Assembly (NCBI GenBank): GCA_026874595.1
Contig: CM049317.1
Coordinates: 26,130,401-26,194,400 of the forward strand
DNA from: Sipunculus nudus
Lineage: Eukaryota; Annelida; Sipuncula; Golfingiida; Sipunculidae
DNA length: 64,000 nucleotides
Reading direction: 5' to 3'
Made by a program: the position numbers and the translations under genes. Positions within the stretch are counted from its first letter, which is position 1; every line of letters begins with the position of its first letter. A model generated the notes under the pieces. The model did not search any database. It was given only the letters and a program-made list of their open reading frames with translations, and was not told where the DNA came from. This document shows positions 1 to 11,880 of this stretch, one piece after another.

Positions 1-416
1 AGGAGTTGATGACCACCTCCATATTGAGTCAGAATATAGTACTTGGATAAATTTCTATTGTTTGTTAGCTATAACCCATCGGCAAATTAAGAAACTATTT
101 GTAGCTTTGCTACTGATAACAGTGAGCTTGACCCATTCCCTGTTCGTCCAATAAATCAAACTCAATTCCTGTTATTTATTTAACATACAATAAATCACTG
201 AATGAATGAGTGTCCCCTGAAGACAGGGTAGCTGTAGAGCGCCCTCTTTTGGACAGGGCTAGATTAGACACTTACTTTAAACCTGTTTCGTAAAAACCCT
301 TTCTTGCTCAGATAATGGAAATATCGACCTGAAATCAGGTTATTCTGCATGCCTTGAAACCTCGAAACATGTAGAAATGTAAATCAGCATATTCTAGAAT
401 TAAGAGCATGGAGATG

Positions 417-957
417 GCTCTCCTGGGTGTGATGAATAATGTATGCCAGGAAGAGGATACGGGAAACTGCCTGTTACATTATGCTCTACTAATCGGCCAC
501 TTTGACACGGTGATTCATAATTTGTTGCCTGAATGTCTGACAAATACATTGGAGTTTCAAGTACTGTTCTCTCTAGGCTGAGATCAAACCTTACTAGCAA
601 AAGACAGAAAAAGTTATAAAAGGATTTTTTTTTTCAACGGTGAAGTCTAAAGCGTATCGGGTACTGCAAGGTACGATTCTGGGCCCTTTTCTTTTTACCC
701 TTTCTATCGATCTACCGGGGGACTTCTGCAGAAAATATGATGTAAATCCTCATGGTTACGTGGGTGATCAGCAGTTATACTTCTCTTTGGATTCAAATGA
801 CAAACTAAACATTATTGAGACTCTTTCTAGATTAGAAGTGTGTATGTTATCCATTAGAGCGAGGATCAGAGTGAACAGACTTAAATGGATCGAAAACAAT
901 ACTAAACGTATTATGATTGGTAATAAATTTAACCTCCAGAAAGATGAAGATCTTTAG
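417..957 (+). pseudogene. Non-LTR retrotransposon reverse transcriptase relic
   Basis: The plus strand reads as a decayed piece of a LINE reverse transcriptase. In one frame I see HFDTVIHNLL, matching the motif A block (AFDTVDHxxL) of Jockey/CR1-like enzymes, then a stop codon near 580. After that come VLQGTILGPFLF (motif B, QGSxLGPLLF) and HGYVGDQQLYF, which corresponds to HxYADDTQLY. The catalytic ADD is therefore altered to VGD. The following segment, LEVCMLSIRARIRVNRLK, fits the LExCxxxIRxWMxxNxLKLN block after motif C. Endonuclease and the 3' end are missing or unrecognisable, and the frame is broken beyond 957. An old, dead, truncated insertion; clade not assigned. Confidence 0.75.
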
Positions 958-1526
958 ATTCAGATTGTTGATGATATTTTTTTCAGCCAACTAAATGTGT
1001 AAGTCACTTTGCTTTTTATATGAGTAGTGCAACTAGATATGCAGAGCATAGTATGCTCTTCCACATATATATTATGTTAAAAAGATTGTTTAGGGTGAAA
1101 CATTAAATAGGTACATTTACAAAGGAAATCCTGTCTCAAGCATTAGTCATGGGAAGATTCCATTAATACAACAGTTTACTCGTCCATCCCAGAAGGAATT
1201 GAACCGTTTGTACTAAATTTGAAGAACATGTTTGCTCGACTTGTCCAAACAAAAAAATATATGACCACATCTCGTCCTCGCTGAAAGTCCCTTACTGCTT
1301 GAATATTCCATGTATAATCGAATATAAGATTACTGGCTTAACTTTTTAGTAAATAAAGGGAGCAACACCCGCATATCTAATTAAACCATAATAAATGGCT
1401 CAGGTCACCCAAAGCTGGCAAGTTTCCTATTCCTTCGAGTTGTAGTTTGTTTTCAATTTTACATGGTTGATTTGTGCAAGTAGCTCCATGGCTATTCGAA
1501 TGCTTTACCCCGGTAAAATGTAATTG

Positions 1527-1528
<2 letters not shown>

Positions 1529-1572
<44 letters not shown>
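1529..1572. repeat. TA dinucleotide microsatellite
   Basis: About 21 uninterrupted AT/TA dinucleotides. One of five long TA tracts in the window. Confidence 0.97.
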
Positions 1573-1575
<3 letters not shown>

Positions 1576-3389
1576 GCGTGTGAGTAAAATAATGTCAAAT
1601 ACGTTACCCAGAAACCAATAAAAATAAAACATATCATGTAAATATTCCTTTTGACGTGGCCTGAGGGGAGAGGTACAGCAATTTTTTTCTAGAAAGAACC
1701 CTAATACATATACAAAGTCAATACATGGACAATAGTTATAACTTTTTCATGACTTTGGGGGTTTTAATCTGTGGGTATTTACCTCTTGTTATCCTTTCCC
1801 GAGTTGAAATCAGTATCAAAACTCTCTGAACCAATGCAAAGAGTATAAAACACATGTTGTCTTGTCAAGAATATAGGGAAAAGTGAATTGGAATTAAATA
1901 GGATTAGTAATTAAAGTAGCACGCACATTAAATTAGCACATTAAATTAGCAGCGCACGAATGTTCACTGAAACGGAACGGCTATCATCCACTTTTGGGCC
2001 TAAATTACTTTGGCTTTTAGGTACGTAGAATGTACAGTCATAATCTATTTTAGACCGTTGAATGAATATTTCTTCATAATTATCAAATATTTACTTAGCG
2101 TACATCATTTGAAAACGTTGGATTTAAAAAGGAAGTGTAAGTTTTATAAAGTTTCCAATTGAACAATGACATTTATACTAGAGGCGATGTCTGTAAAACT
2201 GTTACACTTTACACCCTTTGATAATGATGTTAAATTATGTGAACGTGCGTGTTGCCGGTACTTAATTTACATCATTAATTACAAATATACTGTGTGCGTG
2301 TCACTGGGAACTGAATTTAATCAATTATAACAAATACTATGCTACAATATATTGTTAGAAAATAATTATTTTAAACATCTGATGCTCTTTGCAATATTTG
2401 CTGCAAAATGCTATCTGGTACACTGTCGTTGATCTGCATACGGGATATGTCACCACGGAAACAAACCATAGAAAGAATTGTATAATAATATATAAAAGGT
2501 GAAATTTATAAAGAAATTTTCATAACTGAAATAGTGGATTAATATGTCCTATGTGTCTTTTCTCTATATTTTTTGGAGTCTACGTCAACAAGCGTTCATT
2601 TACAGAGAACATTTATGGATTTTAAAATCTAGTACCGTTTGCTGTCGCAAATCATATGGTTGCTTGTTTAGCATTTCATTCGCTAAGAACGTAAACAAGT
2701 CATTTAACCAATTAATGGAATTACCACATTTTTTTGCGAATAATTGATCAGTTTCGAATAATAATATTTTCTTCAGATCTGACTATTTTTTTTTTATGGA
2801 TGGCACTTTCCTTGCCACCTGATTATGTAAACATATGTTTAATCAGATTACAGAATTAATTCTTGGTGAAATAACATTTACTAGAGTGGGTTTCCAGATA
2901 AAAATGCATCATTTATTACGTTTTACCTGCCAAACGATAATCGGTATGATTTACAAGTTAGGTATTATAGCTACATTGAATCATATGATACAAGGTAGGA
3001 ACAATTTATAAGGATCATTAATAATATATTGTAACATTTATAAATATTGGGTTAGTTCTTTTGGGTTAATGCAGATTAATGCACAATACAGGTCATGTGT
3101 ATGTAATCGAAATATAAAAAGTATCTTTCTAATTATATTATTTGAATTGTAAATAAGAGTAACATTAATAATTGTGTTAATTTCTTTCTTAATTTTGATT
3201 TTGGTTTTAAAGGGGCATCATCAGGAGCTATACTATGCCTATTCTTTCACATTATCAGTTCACTTTTGCCTTATAGGAGAGTTTCCCAGCATAACTATTC
3301 CAGCACAGTTTCATTTCATTGCATACGACTGTTTTACACCTTGTTATTTGCCTTGCATTTTCGTAAACACAGTCTGTTTAACATAACAA

Positions 3390-3565
3390 GGCCGCATGAC
3401 CGGAGGCCCGATTAAGAGGGAAAACACGCGGTGTTTCAGCCAGCGGGAACATATATTACATTTTTTAGCCAAGTAAGTCAGGGCAGCTTTTGATTGGCTC
3501 CGGTCCGACGCACTGTGTTTATGTTCACGATCGCGCCCGGTTCACTGTTGTTAACACTGTTGAAA
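3390..3565. other. GC-richer island in AT-rich DNA
   Basis: Base composition changes abruptly: segments such as GGAGGCCCGATTAAG, CGGTCCGACGCACTG and CGATCGCGCCCGG contain many CpGs, while both flanks are strongly AT-rich. At the right edge a short ATG-containing segment is followed by AAG|GTAATA, which could be a first exon and donor on the plus strand. No downstream exon could be recognised. It may be a CpG-rich promoter of an unrecognised gene or a transposon fragment. Confidence 0.3.
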
Positions 3566-5084
3566 ATGGTTTCAAGGTAATATTTTAACAGGTACAGATA
3601 TATTTTAAAGGAAAGAAGCTGTTTTTCGTGTTAAGTCAACATGCTTGATAGGTGATTGGGCACCTTTAGTTAATTCTTTACATTCAACTTGGTTAATTGA
3701 TAATACATAGCCCCTTCTTTAAGACTCAAAAGCACTTAGGCAAAAATTCACCAAAATCCTATATACTATAAATAAAGGACTGTTAACTATGTAACCCGTC
3801 TGTTATAGAATTGGTATGATATATGTTGCATATTTGACCGTACATATATTAAACATCTGAACTTTCGTGTTTCTTTACCTACATGTTATTACATCGTCGA
3901 ATATTACATATTCAGAGAACTAAAATTATTCATATGACACTTGCTGATTTACAAGTTAGCTTAAGGACAGACAACATGATCAAAGGGATACTTGTGACAC
4001 AGTGCCTAATTTTACTCGGCTACAAAGTAGAACATGCTTAATAAAAAAAAGGTAATCCAAATATTTATTTTAGCAGTAACATTTAAAAATAAATCATCCT
4101 TCAAAACACGAAAATTGTATTCATTCTTACTGTAAGACAATACACTTCAATGCGCTGCAAGTATAGAAGAATTATTGACTAATACAAAGTGTGCAATATT
4201 AAATTTAATAGGACAGATTCAATATATTCTTTCTTTGAGACGAGAAAGAAATACTGGCCCAGTTCAAAGCAATTCTGTAGTGTTACAATTTGCTTGGTTT
4301 GGAAAATTGCTTTCTTCAGGAGTTTACTGCAGGGACCAGACTTCTACCTCCCTACGAAATAGAAGATGCTTGAATAAGTAATGTTTCTTCTCAAGTTTAT
4401 AGGAGCAATAAACATGTATGTTACGTTTGTATATTTCGGCGTGAGAACAAAGTATTAAATTAGCAAAGCTAGGGCATGTCGTGACCTTGCTCCCTCCACT
4501 TTGACCTTCCCTTGTCACCTCGTTTTTTCCCTCCATATTCTTTCCGCGTATTGATGGTATAAAAAATACAAAACTAAAAAAGGGGAAAATTATTGATTTG
4601 ATATATTTTTTCATTTTGCATTTTTAAATTAAAATATGTATTTTGTTTAGTGAAGGAATTGTCTTCTTTAACAGATATTTCAAGTTATGATGCAGGTAAG
4701 TCCTAAGGAAAAGTCAATTCATAGAAATACTTGGAAACAATGCATTTTAGTTATTTTTTCTACCAGTGTCGGAGCTCTCAAAAACATCGTGAAGTTGGAA
4801 AGCGAGTAAATTATTTTTTGTAAAACTGTGTTTTAATAGCACTTCTATTACATATATGTCACCATAGACATTCTTGGGTAGGATGCGTCGTATAATGGTA
4901 CAGAAATAAATAAAGATAACTCACTTATAAATGTGTTCTACATTATCAGTAGAAGGGGTCACAGAGCCTGAACGGATTGCATAAACTAAATGTATATATA
5001 CTCGTGTATTTTCCAATCCGATTAAAATGTTTACAAACGTGATGTGTAAATTTCAACAGAGTTATATTTCGTTCCATTTTTATG

Positions 5085-5880
5085 TTAGCTTTGCACTAGA
5101 TTTGTTTTTTTATCTATCATTTGGAATTTAAAACATTGATATTGAAGAGATTTTCTTAAAAGATAGTGTTTAAATAAATTAAGATACTTCCTTATATTTG
5201 CCTCCTTTTGGGCATCTGTGGTTATGCTTGCGCCCTCTATTGGCTTTCTGTGGTGTCGTGATGGACGCGCGCTGCATAAAGCAATGTATGATAAGTTGCC
5301 ACGCCCATGCCACGTCAAGGGACTGATAGCGTAAAGCGTCAGAACATCCCGTAAGGTACCGAAAGTAACCAGTGCTGCATTACTGTATGAATGCGAATCA
5401 CTCCACACCTTGGGCGAAAATTAGTGAAAATGTGGACAGGCATTTCTGTTCGGTGAATGGGTAAAATATGTCAGCTACCAGAAACAGTGTAGGATGCATT
5501 GTAAAAAGAAGGGTTTGACAGCAACGGAAGCCTCCTTTGAAAGACATTTGATGATATAATGTCCATTTACTTGGGAGTGCAGAGTCACGTCATATGCCTT
5601 CCGGGCGCTATCATCATGCTACAGGCTGCTCTCCAAGAACTAAGGCCAATGGAACCATGTGACCCTTCCTTCTCTCAGTACTGGTAACACTGTGCCGGGC
5701 CCATCTCTATTTGGGGCCAATGCCAGTGTGGATGGTAGAAGACCAGGTACTAGTTCACTAGTTGCAGTTCTAGGAACTCTCAGGAGCAAAGAGATTTCTC
5801 CAGCACTCGGCCTGCAGATATACCTGGCTAAAAAGACCAGTAAGCATTATCTAAAAAATAATAGACTTTTGCAGAAGTTC
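5085..5880. other. Undefined region before the DIRS-like relic
   Basis: More GC-rich than its surroundings, with open frames on both strands that show no motif I recognise. It lies immediately upstream of a DIRS/Ngaro-like reverse transcriptase relic and could be the decayed 5' part (gag-like ORF or leader) of the same element. This rests on position and composition only. Confidence 0.25.
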
Positions 5881-5924
5881 AATAATTAGAAGGAGGGAAC
5901 TCAGTCATATTGTAATACCGGAAG

Positions 5925-7260
5925 GTGCAGACGGCTAATAGTTTTAGATGGGGCTCGGATATACCCCATCTCTTTACAATTAACCTTATAAAACGTCAGG
6001 GTAAACGACAAACTTTACGCAGGGCGGCATTGGATATAACCGGGTTAAAAAAAAGTGGTGGTGCTAAACTCATCTTTAGACAATTAAACAAAAGGCAACT
6101 GCATTTATGGCAACAAATGCAATTACTTGCACATAGGCATAATCTGTGGAGGATCCCACTTCATGACAGAGCATGATAAACCAACAGTGGCAGGTGCAGC
6201 TGCACCTTGACAATAGAATGTCTGTGCGCTGGAGATAAATCAGATAGGCCTTTAACAGTTAAATGTGCATTTTTAGAGACTTTCTTTCTGTTTGTACTAA
6301 ATTAGATATTTGGAAAGCTGAGATGCAGGGGTAAATTGAAAACGAATGTTTACTACAGAGTATTAAACATGGGTTCTGAATCACAGATCCATAACTGTTA
6401 GATTATATTATACCATCTTCTGTGAAATTAAAAAAAATCATAAATCTTTAGTATGTGATAGTAACAGAGATTTAGTTGAACGTGAACTAATAATGCAGCT
6501 TCAGGAGTTGTGCTATGCATCTGATTATTCATTAGTTTCGAGTCTATTAAGGGCAATTAATAACCGTGAAATAATGGTGAGCGGATCATCCAGGATGGTA
6601 GTGTGCCAATTGGAAAGGAAATGAATCATTATTCAGCTTTGGTATCAGTATGTTATGAAACTAATAATGGAGTACAACTAGCAAAGCAAGGACTGTACAT
6701 TTTAACTGCATACCTACCGATCAGTACCGATTCACAAAGACTGTTATCCAATGACTAGGTTAAAATTGAATTTTAAAGCTATCAGTAAAGCAACTTACAT
6801 TTTTGATACCAGTTTACCTTTTGGCACTAGGGTGGGACCGTCCATGTTAAGGCAGTCAAGCGAAAGATGATGTGTCAAGGATTTGATTGTTTAGTTGTTT
6901 ATATAGATGACTCTTGTGTTATATGTAAAGAAAGTGATACATTCGAAGGGGTAAGGATGAACTTATAACTTTACTGCGTAGGTGCGGCTTTCGAATTAGC
7001 TGGTCTCAATTGGTCGGCCAAACTAAAAACTTGCGGTTTCTTTGAACTGATATTGGTACATGCACTATTTCTCTACGCAAAAAAGAGCTACAGGAATTAA
7101 ATGCAAAGCTGAGTACATTCTCGTATCGTTGCCGTGTAAAAAAGAAAATCTTCAGAGTCTGGCAGAGCTTATGTACTGGGCAGCCCTAGTGGTCCGGGGA
7201 GGCAAGTTTTATTTCTCTGAAATAACTTAAAGAAAGCAGGCATACAATTTTTCATGCTTT
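5925..7260 (+). pseudogene. DIRS/Ngaro-like tyrosine-recombinase retrotransposon RT relic
   Basis: The plus strand carries fragments of a reverse transcriptase of the DIRS/Ngaro type in several frames. A DTSLPFG block near 6,810-6,830 is followed by VVYIDDSCVI near 6,895-6,925, the catalytic YIDD box in the form used by this group. Next come LLRRCGFRISW, a decayed FLGTDID block (in-frame TGA) and LRKKELQELNAKLSTF. Finally, in a shifted frame, LMYWAALVVRGGKF near 7,168-7,210 matches the LxWAxxVVRGGRxFL signature that precedes RNase H in these elements. Frameshifts and stops are frequent, so it is dead. No RNase H, recombinase or terminal repeats were recognised. The open frame at 5,925-6,176 (IKRQGKRQTLRRAALDI) probably belongs to the same element. 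Confidence 0.7.
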
Positions 7261-7379
7261 CAAACCAAAGAAAAGAAGTGAAAGACATATGGAAAAATAT
7301 GCTTGCAACTATTGGATTATATTTCGAGCAACCGCTATTGTAATAATGGTCACTTTTGTGATAAAAAATAGCCGCCACT

Positions 7380-8270
7380 GAAGAAATAATTTTCCTCTTC
7401 GTTCATCTTGAAATGCCACCATTGTTTGATATTTGTGTTATATAAGTGTAATATGCTGGGAAATGATATTATTCCAAACGTTGTAATCCACTCTCACGAC
7501 ATTACTGATACATATAACGAAATTTATAATAGTAAAGTGAAAGGGACCTTTATTATTCATAAATACATTGACAATCCTCTCATGCGTACTTATGTATGCC
7601 ACAAACGACATTTATTACAACAGTAACAATTAGTGCAATATTGACAACATCTTTAATGTTAAAATTGGAGTTCTTTTATAATTTTTGGTCTGAGATTTTC
7701 GTTTTTACTTGCCCCGCTGAGCCAACTTTATCTTGCTATCTATATCCGTAAAATACAGCACTTGATAAATGTAGTGTTATCTTATCCTCATTATTCATTT
7801 TAAGCGAATAGTTAAAAATGTTACAGTAAATGTAAAGTTCTATGGTTGTAATTGAAATGAAGTTCTAACAGGTAATAAAATGTCCAGAGAACTTACCCGC
7901 ATGGCTATAGTGAATGTGAGAAATGCGTATTATGTTGTAATATATTGTAAATGAATGTAAATAGATGGTAAATAATTAAGAAATTTTTCACCGGAGCAGG
8001 AAATAAACGAAGAATCCAACCAAACTTAATGGACTGAGAGGACTCATTAGATTAGCCTGTTAATGGGAGATGCTGGAGGAAAACTAAAAACCTTAATACA
8101 GAGAATATATAATTTCTCTCTGGGAAATTTCCTTCTCAGTTCTTGAAGTTAATGAAGACAGATTTTATGAGACTTGAAAGTACGATTCATAAGAGGATCG
8201 AATCCACGGCGACATGAAAAATAGAGAAATGTGTTCTTTGGCTAAGAAAATAATTCAGATTTAACATGAT
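7380..8270. other. Intergenic stretch
   Basis: No supported gene or repeat. The 72-codon open frame at 7,408-7,626 has no motif and no splice context that I can support. Confidence 0.45.
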
Positions 8271-8285
8271 GTATCACATGACATA

Positions 8286-8537
8286 CAGTAAAACCTCGTT
8301 GTATCGAAGTCAAAGGGACCTGTGAATTTACATCGACTCAACCGAAGTTCGAGACAACCGATATTCATTATATTCAACATTCTTTGACCTTGATTATTAT
8401 CGAATAAATAATGCACATGTATAGGCCCTATATCATATCATACGTCACCTCGGCTCAATCACGATGACCAGGCGGTGCACAACTGATATCCAAACACCCT
8501 TTTGGCATGACCTCGAGTAATGCAATCAAAATATCTA
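8286..8537 (-). mobile_element. Truncated pogo/Tigger-like DNA transposon copy
   Basis: It begins after a TA dinucleotide with CAGTAAAACCTCGTTGTATC, the CAGTxxAACCTCG type of terminus seen in pogo/Tigger-like elements. The sequence is the reverse-complement relative of the element at 22,055-26,747 and matches its right end, then its left-internal part (GATATCAGTTG, GTGATTGAGCCG in reverse complement). It stops matching near 8,537, so the far terminal repeat is missing. It carries one uninterrupted TATAGGCCCTATA at the point where the other copy holds a LINE, so it represents the empty site. No transposase ORF. Confidence 0.7.
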
Positions 8538-9620
8538 TAATAAAATCCGGACAGATATCATAATATTTGTAGGGCAAAGTTAATAGGTCCCTTTATAATC
8601 ATCCAGTCAAGATTATGCTGTTCCATGGACACATTCGAACTGAAGGCTTAATAATACATAGAAAAGGTTAATCTGGTTGTAAGATCTTAATAGAGTGAAG
8701 AGTGTCACATTGTATTGTAAAAACTGCATAGCGTTCATATGGTTAGAGCTTTACGAAAAGAAGAGAAAAACATTTCAAAAGTTGCCGGCCAATATCTAAC
8801 TAAAGCGGCGAGTTAAAGCTGTAGAAAGATAGGCAGTCTCTTAAGACCTAAGTTACACACTTCTCGAAGTGAGCAACCGTTTGTACATTTCTGATTGGGT
8901 CATGCCAGTTTTTTTATTATTTTTTGTTGTTTTCAGACACGACTCAAAAGTAGGTTGATAAGAAAAGGCAAATGATTCAAATTAACAAAAAAAAAAAAAA
9001 AAAAAAAAACATGCCATTTTATATGTCTTATTGGAGAAATAACACAATTCAATATACATCATTAGAGTAATATATAATATTGTTTATGAATTAATCTTTA
9101 TTAAATCTATGAAAATCCTCATTGATGTTCAGTAGAAAATATTCTAAAGTTTCCTCCCCAGTTATCCCTATCAAACGCATAGTGGATAATGCTTTGGTCA
9201 TTATTTCAGATGGAAACCTGTCCTTTATCTTACTCCCTACTCGTTATCCTATTTCCTCAGTGAAATTTGCGCTGATTCAGATTTTCTGTGTAGCCATTAT
9301 GCAAATTATTTCATTCTTATGATAGACTGCTCAGAGAGTCATTGCTATTCTTACCCCGAGACGCATTTATTGTATATGATAGAATATTTTAAATGTTATT
9401 GGTCAATTATTTAAAATGTATTGATTGATGGAACGAAGACTTTATTTTCAGCTTTGAAAATTTTTCATTTGACGAAGGTTTTGTTCATGTATTCGTTAAC
9501 TATTACAGAAATTTGGCCGTAACAACTTGTCATATATAAAGGGAATTCATTAAACAATGCACACTACTATGGATATGATAACATCTAATTACATAGACGT
9601 CTTTTAACATTTAATGTTTT
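8538..9620. other. Intergenic stretch downstream of the small secreted protein gene
   Basis: A poly-A run of about 25 lies at 8,985-9,009. I searched the minus strand here for a third exon of the gene at 9,627-10,050, resembling the exons at 12,386-12,504 or 61,140-61,258. I found none. The 66-codon plus-strand frame at 9,122-9,322 lacks motifs. Confidence 0.45.
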
Positions 9621-9626
9621 TTTTAT

Positions 9627-10050
9627 TTAGTTGCTTGCCTTTTTATGCATGGCATTAAAGAAATTTCTTCCCTTACATGTTCCGCAGTCTGCGGGCTCAG
9701 TGTTAGGCATAGCCCAGGCATCAGCAATATATAAATGTCGTACACAGTCATTCATATGACCGGTATTGTAACAACGGATTGCATCTCTGATCAAACCAGT
9801 GAATCAATAATTGTTCCTTGATTAATTATCACACCTTAGCCTTTAAATACATTTGATAGTCTGTGTTAACGGACAATTCTGTTATGATGAGATCGTAGTG
9901 AATACTAATGTTTTCTTTGATAATTTACAACGCTTTCCATGGTTTAAAGATTATATTTAAATAAACGTTTTTACCTTTCGAGGTGTCCACATTTGAACCT
10001 CCTATTGCTGATAACAGCAAACACAGTACTACTACATAGATTTGTGGCAT
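9627..10050 (-). CDS. Small secreted cysteine-containing protein, two exons (intact family member)
   Basis: Exon 1 (9,975-10,050) starts MPQIYVVVLCLLLSAIGG, a clear hydrophobic signal peptide, and ends in phase 1 at a GTAAAA donor. The 190-bp intron (9,785-9,974) ends in AG. Exon 2 (9,627-9,784) completes the split Asp codon, carries CYNTGHMNDC, then MPNTEPADCGTC, and ends in a stop that overlaps an AATAAA-type poly(A) signal. The joined frame is open for 77 codons with four cysteines in the mature part. An AG just before the ATG is conserved in the paralogues, suggesting a 5' untranslated exon upstream. At GGAACAT|GTAAGG exon 2 retains a good donor at the position where longer relatives splice to another exon, so an alternative longer form is possible. 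Function unknown; a secreted peptide is inferred. I recognise no named family. Confidence 0.7.
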
Positions 10051-10600
10051 ACATCTAGAAATTTGAAACAAACAAATTGTTCAGGTACGACTAGACGAAA
10101 GTTAAGTACTAGGATACACGATTAAAGATTCAAGAATAATTATCACAAAGTCCGATTCAAGGTTAATACACATCAGGCAAGCACCCGTATAATTCATAAA
10201 ATTGATAACAGACATAATAGAATTATTGGAAAATTAAACACATCAAGTATAAAGTAATCCTTTAGTGTTAATAGATAACTAATTAAATGAGCGATGCTGT
10301 ACCAAAGGTCGTACCAGGTTAATAACTAATGTGTTAAATCATATTTCAATTTACACATTTTACAAACAGGAGAAACAATGATATTAGCATTTCTCTCATT
10401 CAATCTGCCTTTGTTTCACATTAAGCCGTGTGGTTTGTATCATCATGGTTGATGTTTGGGATGTTTGGTATTTTACCGTATCGACCGGATACGAGTTATT
10501 TTTTTTTAAAAAAAGGTCAATTCTACAGTCAATCTTTAAAATCAATTTTTCATTACCATATAAAATTTCATTTTCATGAAATAAGTGCAATTGTCTCAAT
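10051..10600 (-). promoter_or_regulatory. Conserved upstream region of the small secreted protein genes
   Basis: About 550 bp upstream of the exon-1 ATG aligns by eye with the region upstream of the paralogue at 17,461-17,990, including blocks such as GGTTGATGTTTGGGATG (10,446) near the far end. Because the coding exon appears to be preceded by an acceptor, this region should contain a 5' untranslated exon and the promoter. Individual promoter elements were not resolved. Overlapping open frames here show no motif. Confidence 0.4.
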
Positions 10601-11330
10601 GAAACGAACGGTCTCGGCTGCTCTCGGTTCGGTAACCCCTTTGTCCTTTCGTCATAAAATATATCCCCGATTCTCAGTATCGTATGTCAAAAATTACGTT
10701 TTCAATCAGTTCACCACAGAAACATATATAAATCAATTAAAGAAATGGGTTTCCTGTGCTTTTACTTCTATGGACTTTAGTATGCTGATATGCCTAAGGC
10801 AAACATGTATGGGCTCAGCGATTGTGCTATATATTAATATCTAATTTCAAAGGTTATCTTAGGATAAGTTGCTGATGGGTTTAATTACTTGCCAATAAAA
10901 AAGCTATTGATAATTACTATTACTTATTACACATCCAAAATCATTGATTAGGAAAGCGTTCATGATTTCGGGTCATTAAAGTGCCTTTCAAAGTGAGGGT
11001 TTTGTTGATGTGTCTGGTAAAAATACGGGGAAACACGAGGAGAATTGAATTTCTAGTGGTCAAACTTCTGAAGTTGTGGGAGAAAATAAACAATAAACAA
11101 AACAATAAACAAGGGATAATATCAGGAATACATAGCATTGTTAATTATGAAATACGGTTCATCAAAAACCTTTCATTCAGATTATAGGGAAATAGTCAAA
11201 CGCATTTCCCAGATGATTCAGTTATCAGCATCTAAATCTCTATTTCCGAGACGTTTTTGTATCTAGTGCTTGCGTCAAGCCTACAACACGATGTGGATCA
11301 CATAATGTGTTTAATATCATTAACTTTATA
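10601..11330. other. Intergenic stretch
   Basis: No supported coding region. The plus-strand frame at 10,428-10,844 and short frames on both strands near 10,940-11,190 show neither motifs nor splice context. Confidence 0.4.
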
Positions 11331-11880
11331 TGCTTTCCATTAAAGAAACAAATCCGTGTCCACAAAGATGTGGTTTTGACAGCTCATCCGATAGCATGTT
11401 TATTTGCATTGGTTACCACCTATATTTTACTCTCTTTTGGACACCCTATAAGGTTTCTATCTGTTAACAAAGGGTACCTTTTTTGCTTCATGTGTTTCTT
11501 AAAATACTAAAATTTTATTTAATAAAAATATAAATTTTTATTCATCCTACACTTGTTATCTCAAGTATGATTATCTATTTTGTTTATTCCCTTTCATATG
11601 TTATTGTTTAAAATTCTCATACCTCAAATTACAGAGACCCTTTAAATAAGAAGGCTGTAAAGTCAGAGGTATCATGATGCATAAAACCGTCTTTTTCGGT
11701 ATAAAGCACTTATTGTTCTATTTATTTATTGCTGTTATGTCATGAAATGAGATGTCAGGCGCTTGTTTAAAACATGGGCCCCGATTACAATTATAATGTC
11801 TCTTTTAATATTATATAATTGGGTGGAGAAAAAATAGGTAAATCAGGTGCGTTAACTGTTACAAATTATTTTGCCTTTCA

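Larger units (their letters stand above)
961..5080. other. Intergenic AT-rich stretch
   Basis: I see no supported gene here. The open frames present are short, have no recognisable motif and look like chance in AT-rich DNA. The only features that stand out are a TA microsatellite at 1,529-1,572 and a locally GC-richer island at about 3,390-3,560, listed separately. The stretch 961-1,330 may hold further decayed LINE sequence after the RT relic, but I could not align it. Confidence 0.5.

Noticed and set aside
3174-3386. 70-codon plus-strand frame before the GC-rich island
   Set aside because: Hydrophobic composition from AT-rich codons, non-ATG start, and no splice or promoter context that I could support.
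5085-5408. 107-codon minus-strand frame
   Set aside because: Partly GC-rich but without a motif. It lies next to the DIRS-like relic on the opposite strand and is more likely decayed element sequence.
10428-10844. 138-codon plus-strand frame near the conserved upstream region
   Set aside because: It begins at a non-ATG codon, crosses a region conserved with 17.8-18.0 kb only in its first part, has poly-K/poly-F from homopolymers, and shows no motif.
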